The notes under the pieces: generated by a model | The model's database searches: none | What the model was told of the DNA's origin: nothing | The model's input: the letters and a program-made list of their open reading frames with translations, nothing else | Made by a program: the position numbers and the translations under genes | In this document: positions 10,239-18,713 of the stretch, in pieces | How positions within the stretch are numbered: position 1 is the first letter of the stretch | Layout of the letters: the number at the start of each line of letters is the position of its first letter | Assembly: GCF_019565505.1 (NCBI RefSeq) | Contig: NZ_CP067378.1 | Location: 1,674,001-1,738,000, forward strand | Origin: Flavobacterium davisii | GTDB lineage: Bacteria > Bacteroidota > Bacteroidia > Flavobacteriales > Flavobacteriaceae | Direction: 5' to 3' | Length of the DNA stretch: 64,000 nucleotides

Positions 10239-10272
10239 AAAAATAAACCCCGCAATTGCAGGGTTTATTTTT
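10239..10272. terminator. Bidirectional terminator (unit 2)
   Basis: Copy of the hairpin at 2406-2439, between the convergent repressor and immunity genes. Confidence 0.65.
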
Positions 10273-10314
10273 GTTTATACTCAAAGTCAGGAGACTTTGA
10301 GGAGCGGGACGATT

Positions 10315-10872
10315 TTAAATTACAATTTTATTCAATATTTTAAATGTATTATTTAATGATTCCAAAGAAAAGGGAATATACATTTTAAATTTATCTTTAC
10401 TGGTTAGGTTTTCAAAACACTCGTATAAATTATTTCCAACTTTTCTAAAACCTATACCTCTAAAATCAGTTATATAAATATCAAACTCATTTTCATTTTG
10501 ACTAAAGTTGCTTATATCCCAAAATAGATATAATCCATTATCACTTGAAGCAAAAGGATATAAATTTTTTAAAATTTCTATAGAAGCATCTGGTTCAATA
10601 TCAAACCAAATATCATCATTTAATACATCTTCTATATATGTGTCTTTTATCTCTTCTGATCTTACAAAAATAGAATCTCCATAATCCCCCATAGGAATAT
10701 AAATATGAAATTCCTCCAATGTCAAACCATATCCATAATTTAGAACAAAATCTTTATAAGATGAGGGAAAACCTTTCCCATTAATGAAACGAAAGGATTC
10801 TAATTTTTTGGCATCACCTAATTCTTTAGGCAAATCATTTGTTACGCTTAAAGTAAATTTATTTTCTAGCAT
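10315..10872 (-). CDS. SUKH (SMI1/KNR4) immunity protein (unit 2)
   Basis: Identical to the unit 3 copy at 18152-18709. Several identical immunity copies may raise protection in step with toxin dose, but that is inference. Confidence 0.75.
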   Translation of the reverse strand: MLENKFTLSVTNDLPKELGDAKKLESFRFINGKGFPSSYKDFVLNYGYGLTLEEFHIYIPMGDYGDSIFVRSEEIKDTYIEDVLNDDIWFDIEPDASIEILKNLYPFASSDNGLYLFWDISNFSQNENEFDIYITDFRGIGFRKVGNNLYECFENLTSKDKFKMYIPFSLESLNNTFKILNKIVI

Positions 10873-10876
10873 AATT

Positions 10877-11953
10877 TTATGAACAGCATACTGTTTTTTG
10901 TCTTAATCCGTTAGTTACTTCTCCATCAACTATTACTTTCCCATTTTGATCTATACCAAAAATAGTTATTTTGTGTGGTATTAATTCATCACCATTATAA
11001 AGAGGTTTAACTTCAACTAAAACAGTATTGCCTGCTTTCACGTGTTTGGTAATTTTATTTTCATATTTAGTCATTCCTGGATGATTAGTACCATCAGTTA
11101 TTGTTACTAAATTTCTTTTATCAGTCCCACTACCTCCGTGATTATTAGAAATTAAATGTCCTCTTTGTTGATGGTGTGGATGTTCTCCTCCTAACCATCC
11201 CGGCGGACTAACTGAAGAAGAGGCAGATGTACCAGTACCTAATGTTGATTGAGTAACTTCTGCAAATCCACCTGTAGGTCTTCCTAAATTATCTAAGGGA
11301 AAGTACTCAGGACTAAGCCCGAATGGATCAACTAGTTTATTAGAATCCTTCACATACCCATACATCGTCGGATTATTTCCCGCCAATCCAATCGGGTCTT
11401 GACTCAAATACAGTCCCGTACTCGCATCATAATATCGAAATCGATTATAGTAAAGCCCTTCTAATTCGGGGTCTTCGTATTGCCCGAGTTGTCTAAAAGG
11501 GATAAAATCTGGAGTTAGTCCAATGTGGGAGTTAAAATTACGAAGTTTTCCATAAATATCGTAGTCAGTTTGCCAAACTAATCGACCTTGTTGGTCATAT
11601 GATTGTAGGGGTCTACCTAGGTAGTCCGAAATAATACTAAATTGTTCTTCTGCTTGTATTTTAGCACAGGGAACAAAGCTATTTTCTTGGTAAATCCAAG
11701 TAACTAAATCCTCTACGGTTTCTTTTTGGCTAAGGTAAACTTCTCCTAGATCGTTAACAGAGCTTTGAGCTTCTTGTCCTTTTTGGTAGGTCCACTGATG
11801 CAAAAGAACGTTTCCATCCCAAAGATAACTCTGTACCACTTTTTGCCCCTCTACAACACCCTTTTGAGCCATCGACAGACACGCCTTTTGCCCTTTTGGG
11901 TACGAGTTCCAAGAGATCAACAATACCAGTATCAGTAGTTTTAGCAGTTTCAT
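10877..11953 (-). CDS. Orphan Rhs core fragment with nuclease toxin tip (unit 2)
   Basis: A 358-residue protein. Residues 1-42 are specific to this junction and start with a hydrophobic stretch (MKLLKLLILVLLISW) that looks like an export signal, though there is no good lipobox before Cys25. From residue 43 (YLWDG) on it matches the end of the full-length Rhs protein: last core repeats, the DPFGL core terminus at 209-213, then a 145-residue toxin tip. The tip carries RGHLISNNHGGSG, with a candidate catalytic His266, and NLVTI, the pattern of DNA/RNA non-specific endonucleases (Endonuclease_NS_2). Orphan tips next to complete rhs genes are known as silent cassettes. Here the leader would give the tip its own start codon, so it might be expressed; I cannot tell whether it is. 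Confidence 0.75.
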   Translation of the reverse strand: MKLLKLLILVLLISWNSYPKGQKACLSMAQKGVVEGQKVVQSYLWDGNVLLHQWTYQKGQEAQSSVNDLGEVYLSQKETVEDLVTWIYQENSFVPCAKIQAEEQFSIISDYLGRPLQSYDQQGRLVWQTDYDIYGKLRNFNSHIGLTPDFIPFRQLGQYEDPELEGLYYNRFRYYDASTGLYLSQDPIGLAGNNPTMYGYVKDSNKLVDPFGLSPEYFPLDNLGRPTGGFAEVTQSTLGTGTSASSSVSPPGWLGGEHPHHQQRGHLISNNHGGSGTDKRNLVTITDGTNHPGMTKYENKITKHVKAGNTVLVEVKPLYNGDELIPHKITIFGIDQNGKVIVDGEVTNGLRQKTVCCS

Positions 11954-12202
11954 AGTTTCAAAAATAATCTAATTTTTATTTCATGTGAAAAAAATTTTGA
12001 TTCTTTTTTATCAATGAAGAAAGGCAAGTAGGAAACAAACTTTGAGTGTTTGCCCTTAGTGAGTTGTTACTTTAGTGATGTGAAGCTTATTTTTTTAAAC
12101 GATTGCTAGAGGATTAACTTTCATTTGGAACGATTGATTTTATAAAAGCAATCGTTTTAAAAAAGAAGCACTACGGAGCTTGCGCAGTAGTACTAGGCTT
12201 CT

Positions 12203-12753
12203 AGATTAACACCCCCAAGCACCGCAGGGAAGTAAAAAAGGCGTTAGGCACTTAGTGGTATAAAAAGCCGTTTTACTTCCCGAGGAGCGAAGTGGCGGTG
12301 TTGCGGCAATGTACCGAAGCCTGCGACAGGGGATGCGGACAAGGAGGCACGACAAGGAGCAATGTGGCGCAGTGTGCTGAAAGCATAGCCCTGTTAGCGG
12401 AACTCTGTGTAGCAAATCTATTAACTAGTAGCTTTGCTACACCTTGCAGGGCGTACTGAGAGTAGAGAAAGCAACCGCCAAAAAGCAAGGGGCGACAGAT
12501 GCAAAGAGTGCAAAACGTAGCCTGCGGAGTTTTTGCTCTCTTGCAGATGTAGTAGCCCCGACAAGCGATGGAAGTGAACGTGTGAAGACTGGGAACGAAG
12601 CCAACAAAAAAAGAGCTGCCTTTTTTCTTGGCTGCTCTTTTTATGTTTGCGAGTGGTCTGTGGAACGGAGGCTTTTTCAGCCGACTGGAACAGCCCAGCG
12701 CAACAAAGAGAACGACCGGAGGGAGACCGCTTGATTGATTGCTTGTATTAGAC
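12203..12753. other. GC-rich hairpin-rich block, candidate structured RNA (unit 3)
   Basis: Identical to the unit 2 block at 4370-4920, with the same stems. It sits between the leader of the orphan toxin tip and the second recombinase gene. Possible roles are a regulatory RNA, a replication or transfer origin, or a recombination site. The flanks (11954-12202 and 12754-12824) show only short hairpins. Confidence 0.5.
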
Positions 12754-12781
12754 TTTATAGGTAATGGTAATATGTAATAGA

Positions 12782-12810
12782 AAAACAACGAACTAAAATG
12801 ATCGTTGTTT
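12782..12810. terminator. Hairpin downstream of second recombinase (unit 3)
   Basis: Copy of the nine-base stem-loop at 4949-4977, 15 bases past the recombinase stop codon. Confidence 0.4.
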
Positions 12811-12824
12811 GCCTTTAAATGTAG

Positions 12825-13625
12825 TTATTGAAAAGGGTGTAAAAGATTGATTTTATTTTTTAATTCTTCAAAATCAGAAGTTCTATATTGTTGGGTAGTG
12901 ATACTTTTTTTATGCCCCGCAAATACCTGTACAACTCTAAGATCATTTTTTAGTAAAAGATTTTTAATTAAACTCTGCCTTAATTTAGTTGGAGTTATAC
13001 ACTGCTCTTTTGGTCTGTTTTGATTAATGTATAGATTGACTTTAGAGATTTTGAGTGGTTTTCCTCTTAGGTTGGTGAAAAGCAAATCGTGTTCTTTAAT
13101 TTTTTTATTTTGAATGTGTTCTAGGTATAGATAAATTTGTTGAGCCAGTAGAGGTAAAACTCTGTTGTTTAAATGTATTTCCGCTTTTTGTATATTAATT
13201 TGAGAGGGTTTTAAATCAATAAGTTCAGCTACAGTTATGGCTTGATAAATAAAAAGACTAACCATTAACTTTTTTTGATCAGGTGTTTTCTCTAAAAAAT
13301 TTTCTAATTCTTGTTGAGTGTATAATTGATCTATTTTTACCTTTTTATCTATTTTATCTTTTAGTTTTAAACTTTTACAAGGATGATCTTTTCTTATATT
13401 AATTAGTTGTAAGTAATTGTAATAGATTTTAATGGCATATAGATAAGTAGCAATATTACTTGGGGTTTTGTTTAGATCACGTAGTATTTTAATAAATTTT
13501 AAAACGTGTTTTAAGTCTGCCTTTTTATGTTCTATAATGTGTTTTTGATATTGGGTTATCCGATATAATATACTAAGATAATTATAAGAACCATAATTTT
13601 TTTTTAAATAGTCTTCTAAGGTCAT
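12825..13625 (-). CDS. Second, degenerate tyrosine recombinase (unit 3, intact)
   Basis: A 266-residue protein with the layout of a tyrosine recombinase: an N-terminal helical DNA-binding domain (about 1-100) and a C-terminal catalytic-like domain. The late motif GHKKSITTQQYR keeps a histidine and the candidate nucleophile Tyr, and TPTKLRQS keeps the second Arg. However, the first catalytic Arg (expected in a GLR-xx-EL motif) is replaced by ITVAEL, and the usual His before LR is Lys. It is therefore probably a poor catalyst alone and may work as an accessory subunit with the first recombinase. Paired recombinases plus a small protein recall TnpA, TnpB and TnpC of Tn554, a comparison of layout only. 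Confidence 0.75.
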   Translation of the reverse strand: MTLEDYLKKNYGSYNYLSILYRITQYQKHIIEHKKADLKHVLKFIKILRDLNKTPSNIATYLYAIKIYYNYLQLINIRKDHPCKSLKLKDKIDKKVKIDQLYTQQELENFLEKTPDQKKLMVSLFIYQAITVAELIDLKPSQINIQKAEIHLNNRVLPLLAQQIYLYLEHIQNKKIKEHDLLFTNLRGKPLKISKVNLYINQNRPKEQCITPTKLRQSLIKNLLLKNDLRVVQVFAGHKKSITTQQYRTSDFEELKNKINLLHPFQ

Positions 13626-13680
13626 AAGATTAGAAATTAGAGTGTTTTCTTTATAGAATAGTATTTTTTATCAATAATGG

Positions 13681-13923
13681 CTAATTCTTTGATTGAGCTG
13701 TTTTTTTAAGATTATAAAGCAGTTGGAAAAGTTCATAGTTTTGGTGATGTAATGAGCTGATCTTATTTTGTAAAAAGGTTATTTTTTGATTAATTCCTTT
13801 AGGATTCATTCCTCTTTCTTTTAGTTTGAGACGTATTATTTTTAGTTCTATTTCCATGGTTTTTAGCTCATAGTAGGTGAGGTTTTTGATGATGCAAAGT
13901 TCTAATTTCGAGTTGTTTTTCAT
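13681..13923 (-). CDS. Small helical protein between the recombinases (unit 3)
   Basis: An 80-residue, lysine-rich, mostly helical protein with hydrophobic spacing suggestive of a coiled coil (about residues 12-75) and no known motif I recognise. It lies 39 bases after the first recombinase and 55 bases before the second, so the three are probably co-transcribed. Its identity across copies shows no decay, but the copies are too similar for that to mean much. An accessory recombination factor is a guess from position. Confidence 0.6.
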   Translation of the reverse strand: MKNNSKLELCIIKNLTYYELKTMEIELKIIRLKLKERGMNPKGINQKITFLQNKISSLHHQNYELFQLLYNLKKTAQSKN

Positions 13924-13962
13924 AATTTAACAGTTTTAGTTTATAAAAGAGTTTATAAAAGA

Positions 13963-14794
13963 TTATAAAGAAATAATCTGTTTTAGTTGTTGTTGTTTTA
14001 TTCGGGTATAAAGCGTGGTAGTCTCGATTTGTTGATGACCTAAGAAGAGTTGTACCTGTTCTAAAGAGAGTCCATTTTCTATTAAATGAGTTGCAATAGA
14101 ATGCCTTAATCCGTGTAATGTTATTTTTTTAGTGATACGTGCTTTTTTACCTAGTTTTTGGATCATTTTTAATGCGGTGTATCGCTTTAATGGAGTGCCA
14201 GCAGAGTTAGATAAAAAAGGTTTATTGTTAGAGCAAGAGGTATTGATTAGATACTGTTTTAAATCTTGGTAAGTAGTATTGCTTAAAGGAATGACTCTAC
14301 GTTTGTTGTTTTTGCCGTTAGTAACAATAATATTTTTTTGAATTAGATTAATATCCTTGGGGGTTATTTTTTCCATTTCAAAGGCTCTAAGTCCACAAGC
14401 ATAACAAAGATGTAAAATAATTTTTTTCTTTTGTATTGGCTAGTTTATAGAGTTCTTTAATTTCTTGTTGGGATAGTATCTCTCGTATGTTTTTGGGATC
14501 CTTTTTGATTTGTAAGCTATAGGCATTAAAAGGATTTTTTTTGATTACCCCTCTTTGTTCTAAAAAGACAAAATATTGATCGATAATGGTAAAATAGTTG
14601 TGTATAGAATTACTATGTAACTTTTTATCAATTGTATATTTTATATAATAATCAATGTCTTTTGTTTTAACTAAACCTGCTGGTTTTTTTAAGAGATTTA
14701 AGAAATTAGTAATACATCTTAGACGATTATCAATGGCTAAAGAACTGTATCCTAATGTTAGTAATTCTACTTTGTATGATGCTTTATGTTCCAT
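13963..14794 (-). CDS. First tyrosine recombinase/integrase (unit 3, frameshifted)
   Basis: As sequenced the frame breaks at an extra T near 14424. Removing it gives a 276-residue integrase. Residues 1-95 are the SAM-like core-binding domain, and the rest is the catalytic domain with CGLRAFE (Arg I), HGLRHSIATHL (His-x-x-Arg) and LGHQQIETTTLYTRI (His and nucleophile Tyr). All catalytic residues are present, as in XerC/XerD-like integrases. It starts 117 bases after the helicase stop. It is the best candidate for an enzyme that moves or amplifies the unit. Confidence 0.85.
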
Positions 14795-14911
14795 TGTCCT
14801 ACACTGTTTTTGAAAATTATGCGCCGAATGCTTTTATTGGCTGTTTTACAATGTTTTACGTTTTTTTATCGGCTCATTATAGGTGTATTCTAGGCTCACT
14901 TTAGACTCATT

Positions 14912-16138
14912 TTATTCTTCTTTTAACTTATCTAACATTATTTGTAATTGTTCTTCTGTTAGGGTTTTGAAGTTGTCCCAATGGGCTATTTTGTATTGAT
15001 TGCCTTTGCCCATTTTACCTAATTTTGATAAATATTCGCAAGAAACTAAATCGGTTAAATACCTGTTTATTTGTGCTTTGCTTAATGTATAATGATCTTT
15101 AATGTCAAAACGTGTAAATTTTACATCTTCTCTTTTCTTATCTTCCTTTTTAGCCTTTTTTTCAACAAACTTTTTTAAGGATTCGTAAAAGGTTCTTACT
15201 TTCCCCTCGAGTTCATCCATTTTTAAAATAATACTGTCTTTCATTAATAATAAACCGTTTATAACATCCTCTTTTTCTGCGATTAATTGCCCTTGTGGGG
15301 TTTTGTTTCGTTGGTATTGATTGAGCAGTACAATTTGATTAATGACTCCCATAACGATATCGTGCATTCGAGTGGGTTTGTGTACGTTCTCGGGCAGTTC
15401 CACAAGGTTTGCATAAGGGTTTATGACTTCATAGACTTGTAATAATTTTATACATTCTCTTAAAAAAAACCGAGTTTGTTCCTGTTCCTGTTTGTTGATT
15501 TGGCCCTGATAGACTTTGTTTTTATACTCAATGATTCGTTTGGTTTGCTCCTTTGATTCATCTACAGAAAGTACTATAATTCTACTCATATTATCCTCGT
15601 AGAGTTCGCCTTTAGTGGTGGCTGATAAACTGGCAAAAGATACTTCTACCTCTTTTATTTTACCGTCTGCATTGCCTTTTTTGTCTTTGATAGAAGTCGA
15701 AGAGGATAATTTTTTATTAGAGATCATTTCACGCACCGCCATAAGGGCTTCTTCTTTTAATCCGTCCATATCCTCAAAAACGACGAGTTTATACATAAAC
15801 TCTCCGTTTTTATAATTGTACAAACTGCTTTCTGTAACCCTAGTTAAGTAAATGACATCTTCAGGAGGTATGAGCGATGCAATTTGTTTGATGGTGTGGG
15901 TTTTGCCACTTCCCGAACTTCCTTGATAGAGGATGTGTAGGTTGTAATTCATCTTGTAAGTGGTTGCCGTTACATACTGTAAAAGCCTGTTGTTTTGTTC
16001 GCCTACAATGCCTATTTTTCCTAGTAATTCATTGATGTTGTGGAGTAGGTTTTCTTCTTTTAAAAAGTCGAGGGGTTTTATTTTTTGTTCAATATTTAAA
16101 GGTTTAAGGTTCAACGTTGGTTTTATTTCTTGCTTCAT
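14912..16138 (-). CDS. Primase-helicase, AAA+ ATPase part (unit 3, intact)
   Basis: A 408-residue protein with Walker A GSSGSGKT (residues 73-80) and Walker B LVVFEDMDG (about 118-126), followed by an arginine-bearing segment (DNMSRIIVLS) and a C-terminal winged-helix-like domain (about 335-405). This is the pattern of plasmid or phage replicative helicases fused to primases. The open frame extends upstream of the ATG with no stop and encodes FFFDGDKAGRTA, the DxD motif of the TOPRIM domain begun in the preceding gene. The intact protein is therefore probably one chain of about 798 residues covering 14912-17307. I infer that it replicates the element. Confidence 0.82.
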   Translation of the reverse strand: MKQEIKPTLNLKPLNIEQKIKPLDFLKEENLLHNINELLGKIGIVGEQNNRLLQYVTATTYKMNYNLHILYQGSSGSGKTHTIKQIASLIPPEDVIYLTRVTESSLYNYKNGEFMYKLVVFEDMDGLKEEALMAVREMISNKKLSSSTSIKDKKGNADGKIKEVEVSFASLSATTKGELYEDNMSRIIVLSVDESKEQTKRIIEYKNKVYQGQINKQEQEQTRFFLRECIKLLQVYEVINPYANLVELPENVHKPTRMHDIVMGVINQIVLLNQYQRNKTPQGQLIAEKEDVINGLLLMKDSIILKMDELEGKVRTFYESLKKFVEKKAKKEDKKREDVKFTRFDIKDHYTLSKAQINRYLTDLVSCEYLSKLGKMGKGNQYKIAHWDNFKTLTEEQLQIMLDKLKEE

Positions 16139-16374
16139 TTTTTCAACTAATGTCTTATCATTACTGCCTATTGGTTTTCTGGTTTGTAATAACTCGGTAA
16201 AGATTTCCTTTTCATAGGCTACTAAAAGGCTGTTGATGTCTTCGCCTTCAGGGGTTTCAACTTTTGTTATTTTGAGTTTTGGGTTTAATTCCTGTAAAGC
16301 TTCAGTATATTTCGCTGTCGCCGTGCGACCTGCTTTGTCTCCGTCAAAGAAAAAAATTACTTCTTCTAAGTGTT

Positions 16375-17307
16375 TTAAATTTTGGATGGCTTGTAAATGT
16401 TCTGGAGCAAGTCCGTTTGTACCGTAACAAGAAAGAGCCCCCAGCCCCCAAAGGGGGAGTTAGGGTCGTTGATGATTTGTAATATACTTAAAGCATCGAT
16501 AGGAGCTTCGGTTAATATGAGTTTTTTAGTTTGGGGTTTTGGATAATGTGGGTATAATCCGTTTCTACCTTTTAAATAAAAGTGTTTAGCCCCCTCCGCC
16601 CCCAAAGGAACTATGGAGCGAAAATAAAAAGAGACTATTTCTCCTTTTTCATTACGCAGTGGAAAGACTAAACATTTATTACCAAAAACTTGATACGTAA
16701 CGGCTTCGCCTGTTTGATTGTTTATTCTATTTAAAGGGCTTAACATTCCTACCTCTAAAGCATTTTGTATCATTTCTTGTTTTGCTAGAACAGGATTTAC
16801 TTCATTTTCAAATCGTCCAGCGTGATGGAACTGCCCCGAGTTAAAACCTACTGAACCTCTAGTTTCTAAAACGCTGGATAAATTACGGCTATGTAAATAC
16901 TCTTTGGCGGGTTGACTCATATATACCGATTTTACAAAGGTTTCGTATAACTTTTCTAGGAACAGCCCCCTAGCCCCCAAAGGGGGAATATGGTTTTCTT
17001 GACTCATTGTTTTAATAACTTTACTTTGTTGTATAATTTGTGGTGCTGCGACTTGTGCTAACTGGGTGCATTTTTTTAAGGCATCGTGTTTGGATAGTTT
17101 TTCAAAGTCTTGTACAAACTGGATTGGGTCGCCTTTTGCCCCGCAAGCGTGGCATTTGTAAAAGTCTTTTTGCAAATTGACTTGTAAAGAAGCGGTTTTA
17201 TCCTGATGGAAAGGACAACACAACATTTTATTTTTATTGGGCTGTAAATTGTAATAGCTTAATACTTGGCTTAAACTTAAGCGGGATTTTATGTCAGAGA
17301 TTTGCAT
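16375..17307 (-). CDS. Primase-helicase, CHC2-TOPRIM primase part (unit 3)
   Basis: A DnaG-like primase. The zinc finger is CPFH (Cys31, His34) with CHAC (Cys52, Cys55), followed by a linker and a TOPRIM domain beginning at LILTEAPIDAL (acidic Glu267). Three G/C-rich palindromes lie inside the gene. Two are read in frame as peptides (near NHIPPLGARGLF and VPLGAEGAK). In the third (about 16435-16460) the frame appears lost; a G6 instead of G5 run, as in the first palindrome, would restore SCYGTNGL and the rest of TOPRIM. Start: ATG 43 bases after a good promoter. Confidence 0.82.
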   Translation of the reverse strand: MQISDIKSRLSLSQVLSYYNLQPNKNKMLCCPFHQDKTASLQVNLQKDFYKCHACGAKGDPIQFVQDFEKLSKHDALKKCTQLAQVAAPQIIQQSKVIKTMSQENHIPPLGARGLFLEKLYETFVKSVYMSQPAKEYLHSRNLSSVLETRGSVGFNSGQFHHAGRFENEVNPVLAKQEMIQNALEVGMLSPLNRINNQTGEAVTYQVFGNKCLVFPLRNEKGEIVSFYFRSIVPLGAEGAKHFYLKGRNGLYPHYPKPQTKKLILTEAPIDALSILQIINDPNSPFGGWGLFLVTVQTDLLQNIYKPSKI

Positions 17308-17349
17308 TGTGAAAATTGTTGAAAAGTTTTAATTGTGTATAATCAGACA

Positions 17350-17380
17350 CAAATATATACAATCATCCATTAATAGCAAA
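17350..17380 (-). promoter_or_regulatory. Predicted primase promoter (unit 3)
   Basis: TTTG-N19-TATATTTG on the minus strand, in the 153 bp divergent gap between the primase and repressor genes. Confidence 0.5.
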
Positions 17381-17460
17381 CAATTATTATATTTTTTTAC
17401 GTACCAAAATACCAGTATATTTGCTTTTTGTTGTATTATAGTACACTTTGATATATAATT

Positions 17461-17799
17461 ATGGTAAAAATTGGTGATAGAATAGCGCTTTTGAGGAAAG
17501 TTAAAGGTCTTTCTCAAACTGATTTAGCTAAACAAATAAGTGCTTCTAGAGAAGCAATAGGAAAATACGAAAGAAATGAGGCTTCGCCATCTGTAGAGAC
17601 AGCAAAGAAGATAGCAGATGTTTTTGAAGTTACTTTAGATTACTTGATTGATGAAAATGCTACAATGACTTTTGATAAACAAACAGTTAATCGAATTAAT
17701 GATATACAGACTCTTGATGAAGAAAACAAAAGTCATATTTTTGCCATTTTAGATGCCTTTTTAAGAGATGTTAAAACAAGACAAGCTTATTCTAAATAG
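17461..17799 (+). CDS. Xre-family HTH repressor (unit 3)
   Basis: 112 residues. The Cro/C1-type helix-turn-helix runs from MVKIGDRIALLR through GLSQTDLAKQISASREAIG (recognition helix) to SVETAKKIADVF and DYLID. The tail is likely a dimerisation helix. It is the only plus-strand gene of the unit and faces the primase promoter, as a phage-like master repressor would. The MITE insertion truncates or redefines its end: the last codons are TCT AAA followed by a stop formed by the target duplication and the MITE. Its original C-terminus may have been longer. Confidence 0.88.
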   Translation: MVKIGDRIALLRKVKGLSQTDLAKQISASREAIGKYERNEASPSVETAKKIADVFEVTLDYLIDENATMTFDKQTVNRINDIQTLDEENKSHIFAILDAFLRDVKTRQAYSK

Positions 17800-18048
17800 G
17801 GTCTGCTGAAAAACTAACCAAACACAAATTGGTATCATTTTCACTAAAAATAATCAATTTTACTAATTTTTGATAAGTATTAATTCTTTTAGAGCTTGTA
17901 AATTGGAGTTTAAAAAAGATAGAACACAAAAAACAAATTGTTAGATGCAAGGTTTTTGAAGGGGATAGTGTAAAAACCTTGCATCTAATAATAAAATTCA
18001 ACTTCCGAATTGCTGATTTTTAGAGGATTTGAATTTTTCAGCAGACCC
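17799..18048. mobile_element. 250 bp MITE, unit 3
   Basis: Third copy of the element described at 2129-2378, with the same inverted ends and TAAATA flanks. Confidence 0.8.
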
Positions 18049-18075
18049 TAAATAATGTTTCATTTTACTTAATAC

Positions 18076-18109
18076 AAAAATAAACCCCGCAATTGCAGGG
18101 TTTATTTTT
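18076..18109. terminator. Bidirectional terminator (unit 3)
   Basis: Copy of the hairpin at 2406-2439. Here it closes the long T6SS effector operon after the immunity gene. Confidence 0.65.
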
Positions 18110-18151
18110 GTTTATACTCAAAGTCAGGAGACTTTGAGGAGCGGGACGATT

Positions 18152-18709
18152 TTAAATTACAATTTTATTCAATATTTTAAATGTATTATTTAATGATTCC
18201 AAAGAAAAGGGAATATACATTTTAAATTTATCTTTACTGGTTAGGTTTTCAAAACACTCGTATAAATTATTTCCAACTTTTCTAAAACCTATACCTCTAA
18301 AATCAGTTATATAAATATCAAACTCATTTTCATTTTGACTAAAGTTGCTTATATCCCAAAATAGATATAATCCATTATCACTTGAAGCAAAAGGATATAA
18401 ATTTTTTAAAATTTCTATAGAAGCATCTGGTTCAATATCAAACCAAATATCATCATTTAATACATCTTCTATATATGTGTCTTTTATCTCTTCTGATCTT
18501 ACAAAAATAGAATCTCCATAATCCCCCATAGGAATATAAATATGAAATTCCTCCAATGTCAAACCATATCCATAATTTAGAACAAAATCTTTATAAGATG
18601 AGGGAAAACCTTTCCCATTAATGAAACGAAAGGATTCTAATTTTTTGGCATCACCTAATTCTTTAGGCAAATCATTTGTTACGCTTAAAGTAAATTTATT
18701 TTCTAGCAT
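18152..18709 (-). CDS. SUKH (SMI1/KNR4) immunity protein
   Basis: A 185-residue acidic protein with the SMI1/KNR4 pattern: FPSSYKDFVLNYGYG near the start, a YPFASSDNGLYLFWD strand in the middle and DIYITDFRGIGF near the end. SUKH proteins bind and neutralise polymorphic toxins, very often nucleases, in the cytoplasm. It starts four bases after the rhs stop codon, the classic place for a cognate immunity gene. No signal peptide is seen, as expected for a nuclease that acts inside the cell. Confidence 0.82.
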   Translation of the reverse strand: MLENKFTLSVTNDLPKELGDAKKLESFRFINGKGFPSSYKDFVLNYGYGLTLEEFHIYIPMGDYGDSIFVRSEEIKDTYIEDVLNDDIWFDIEPDASIEILKNLYPFASSDNGLYLFWDISNFSQNENEFDIYITDFRGIGFRKVGNNLYECFENLTSKDKFKMYIPFSLESLNNTFKILNKIVI

Positions 18710-18713
18710 AATT

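Larger units (their letters stand above)
3992..11824 (-). mobile_element. Tandem unit 2 (7833 bp)
   Basis: This is a complete unit from the leader of the orphan Rhs fragment to the end of the next Rhs core fragment. It differs from unit 3 by four single-base losses in T/A runs: in the second recombinase, twice in the first recombinase and once in the helicase part. I found no substitutions by eye. Such near identity means very recent amplification, ongoing homogenisation, or reads from one amplified locus. The gene order is described under unit 3. Confidence 0.85.

Noticed and set aside
12825..14794. Programmed frameshifting in the recombinase genes
   Set aside because: The apparent shifts fall at different homopolymers in different copies and occur in unrelated housekeeping genes too, so sequence error is simpler.
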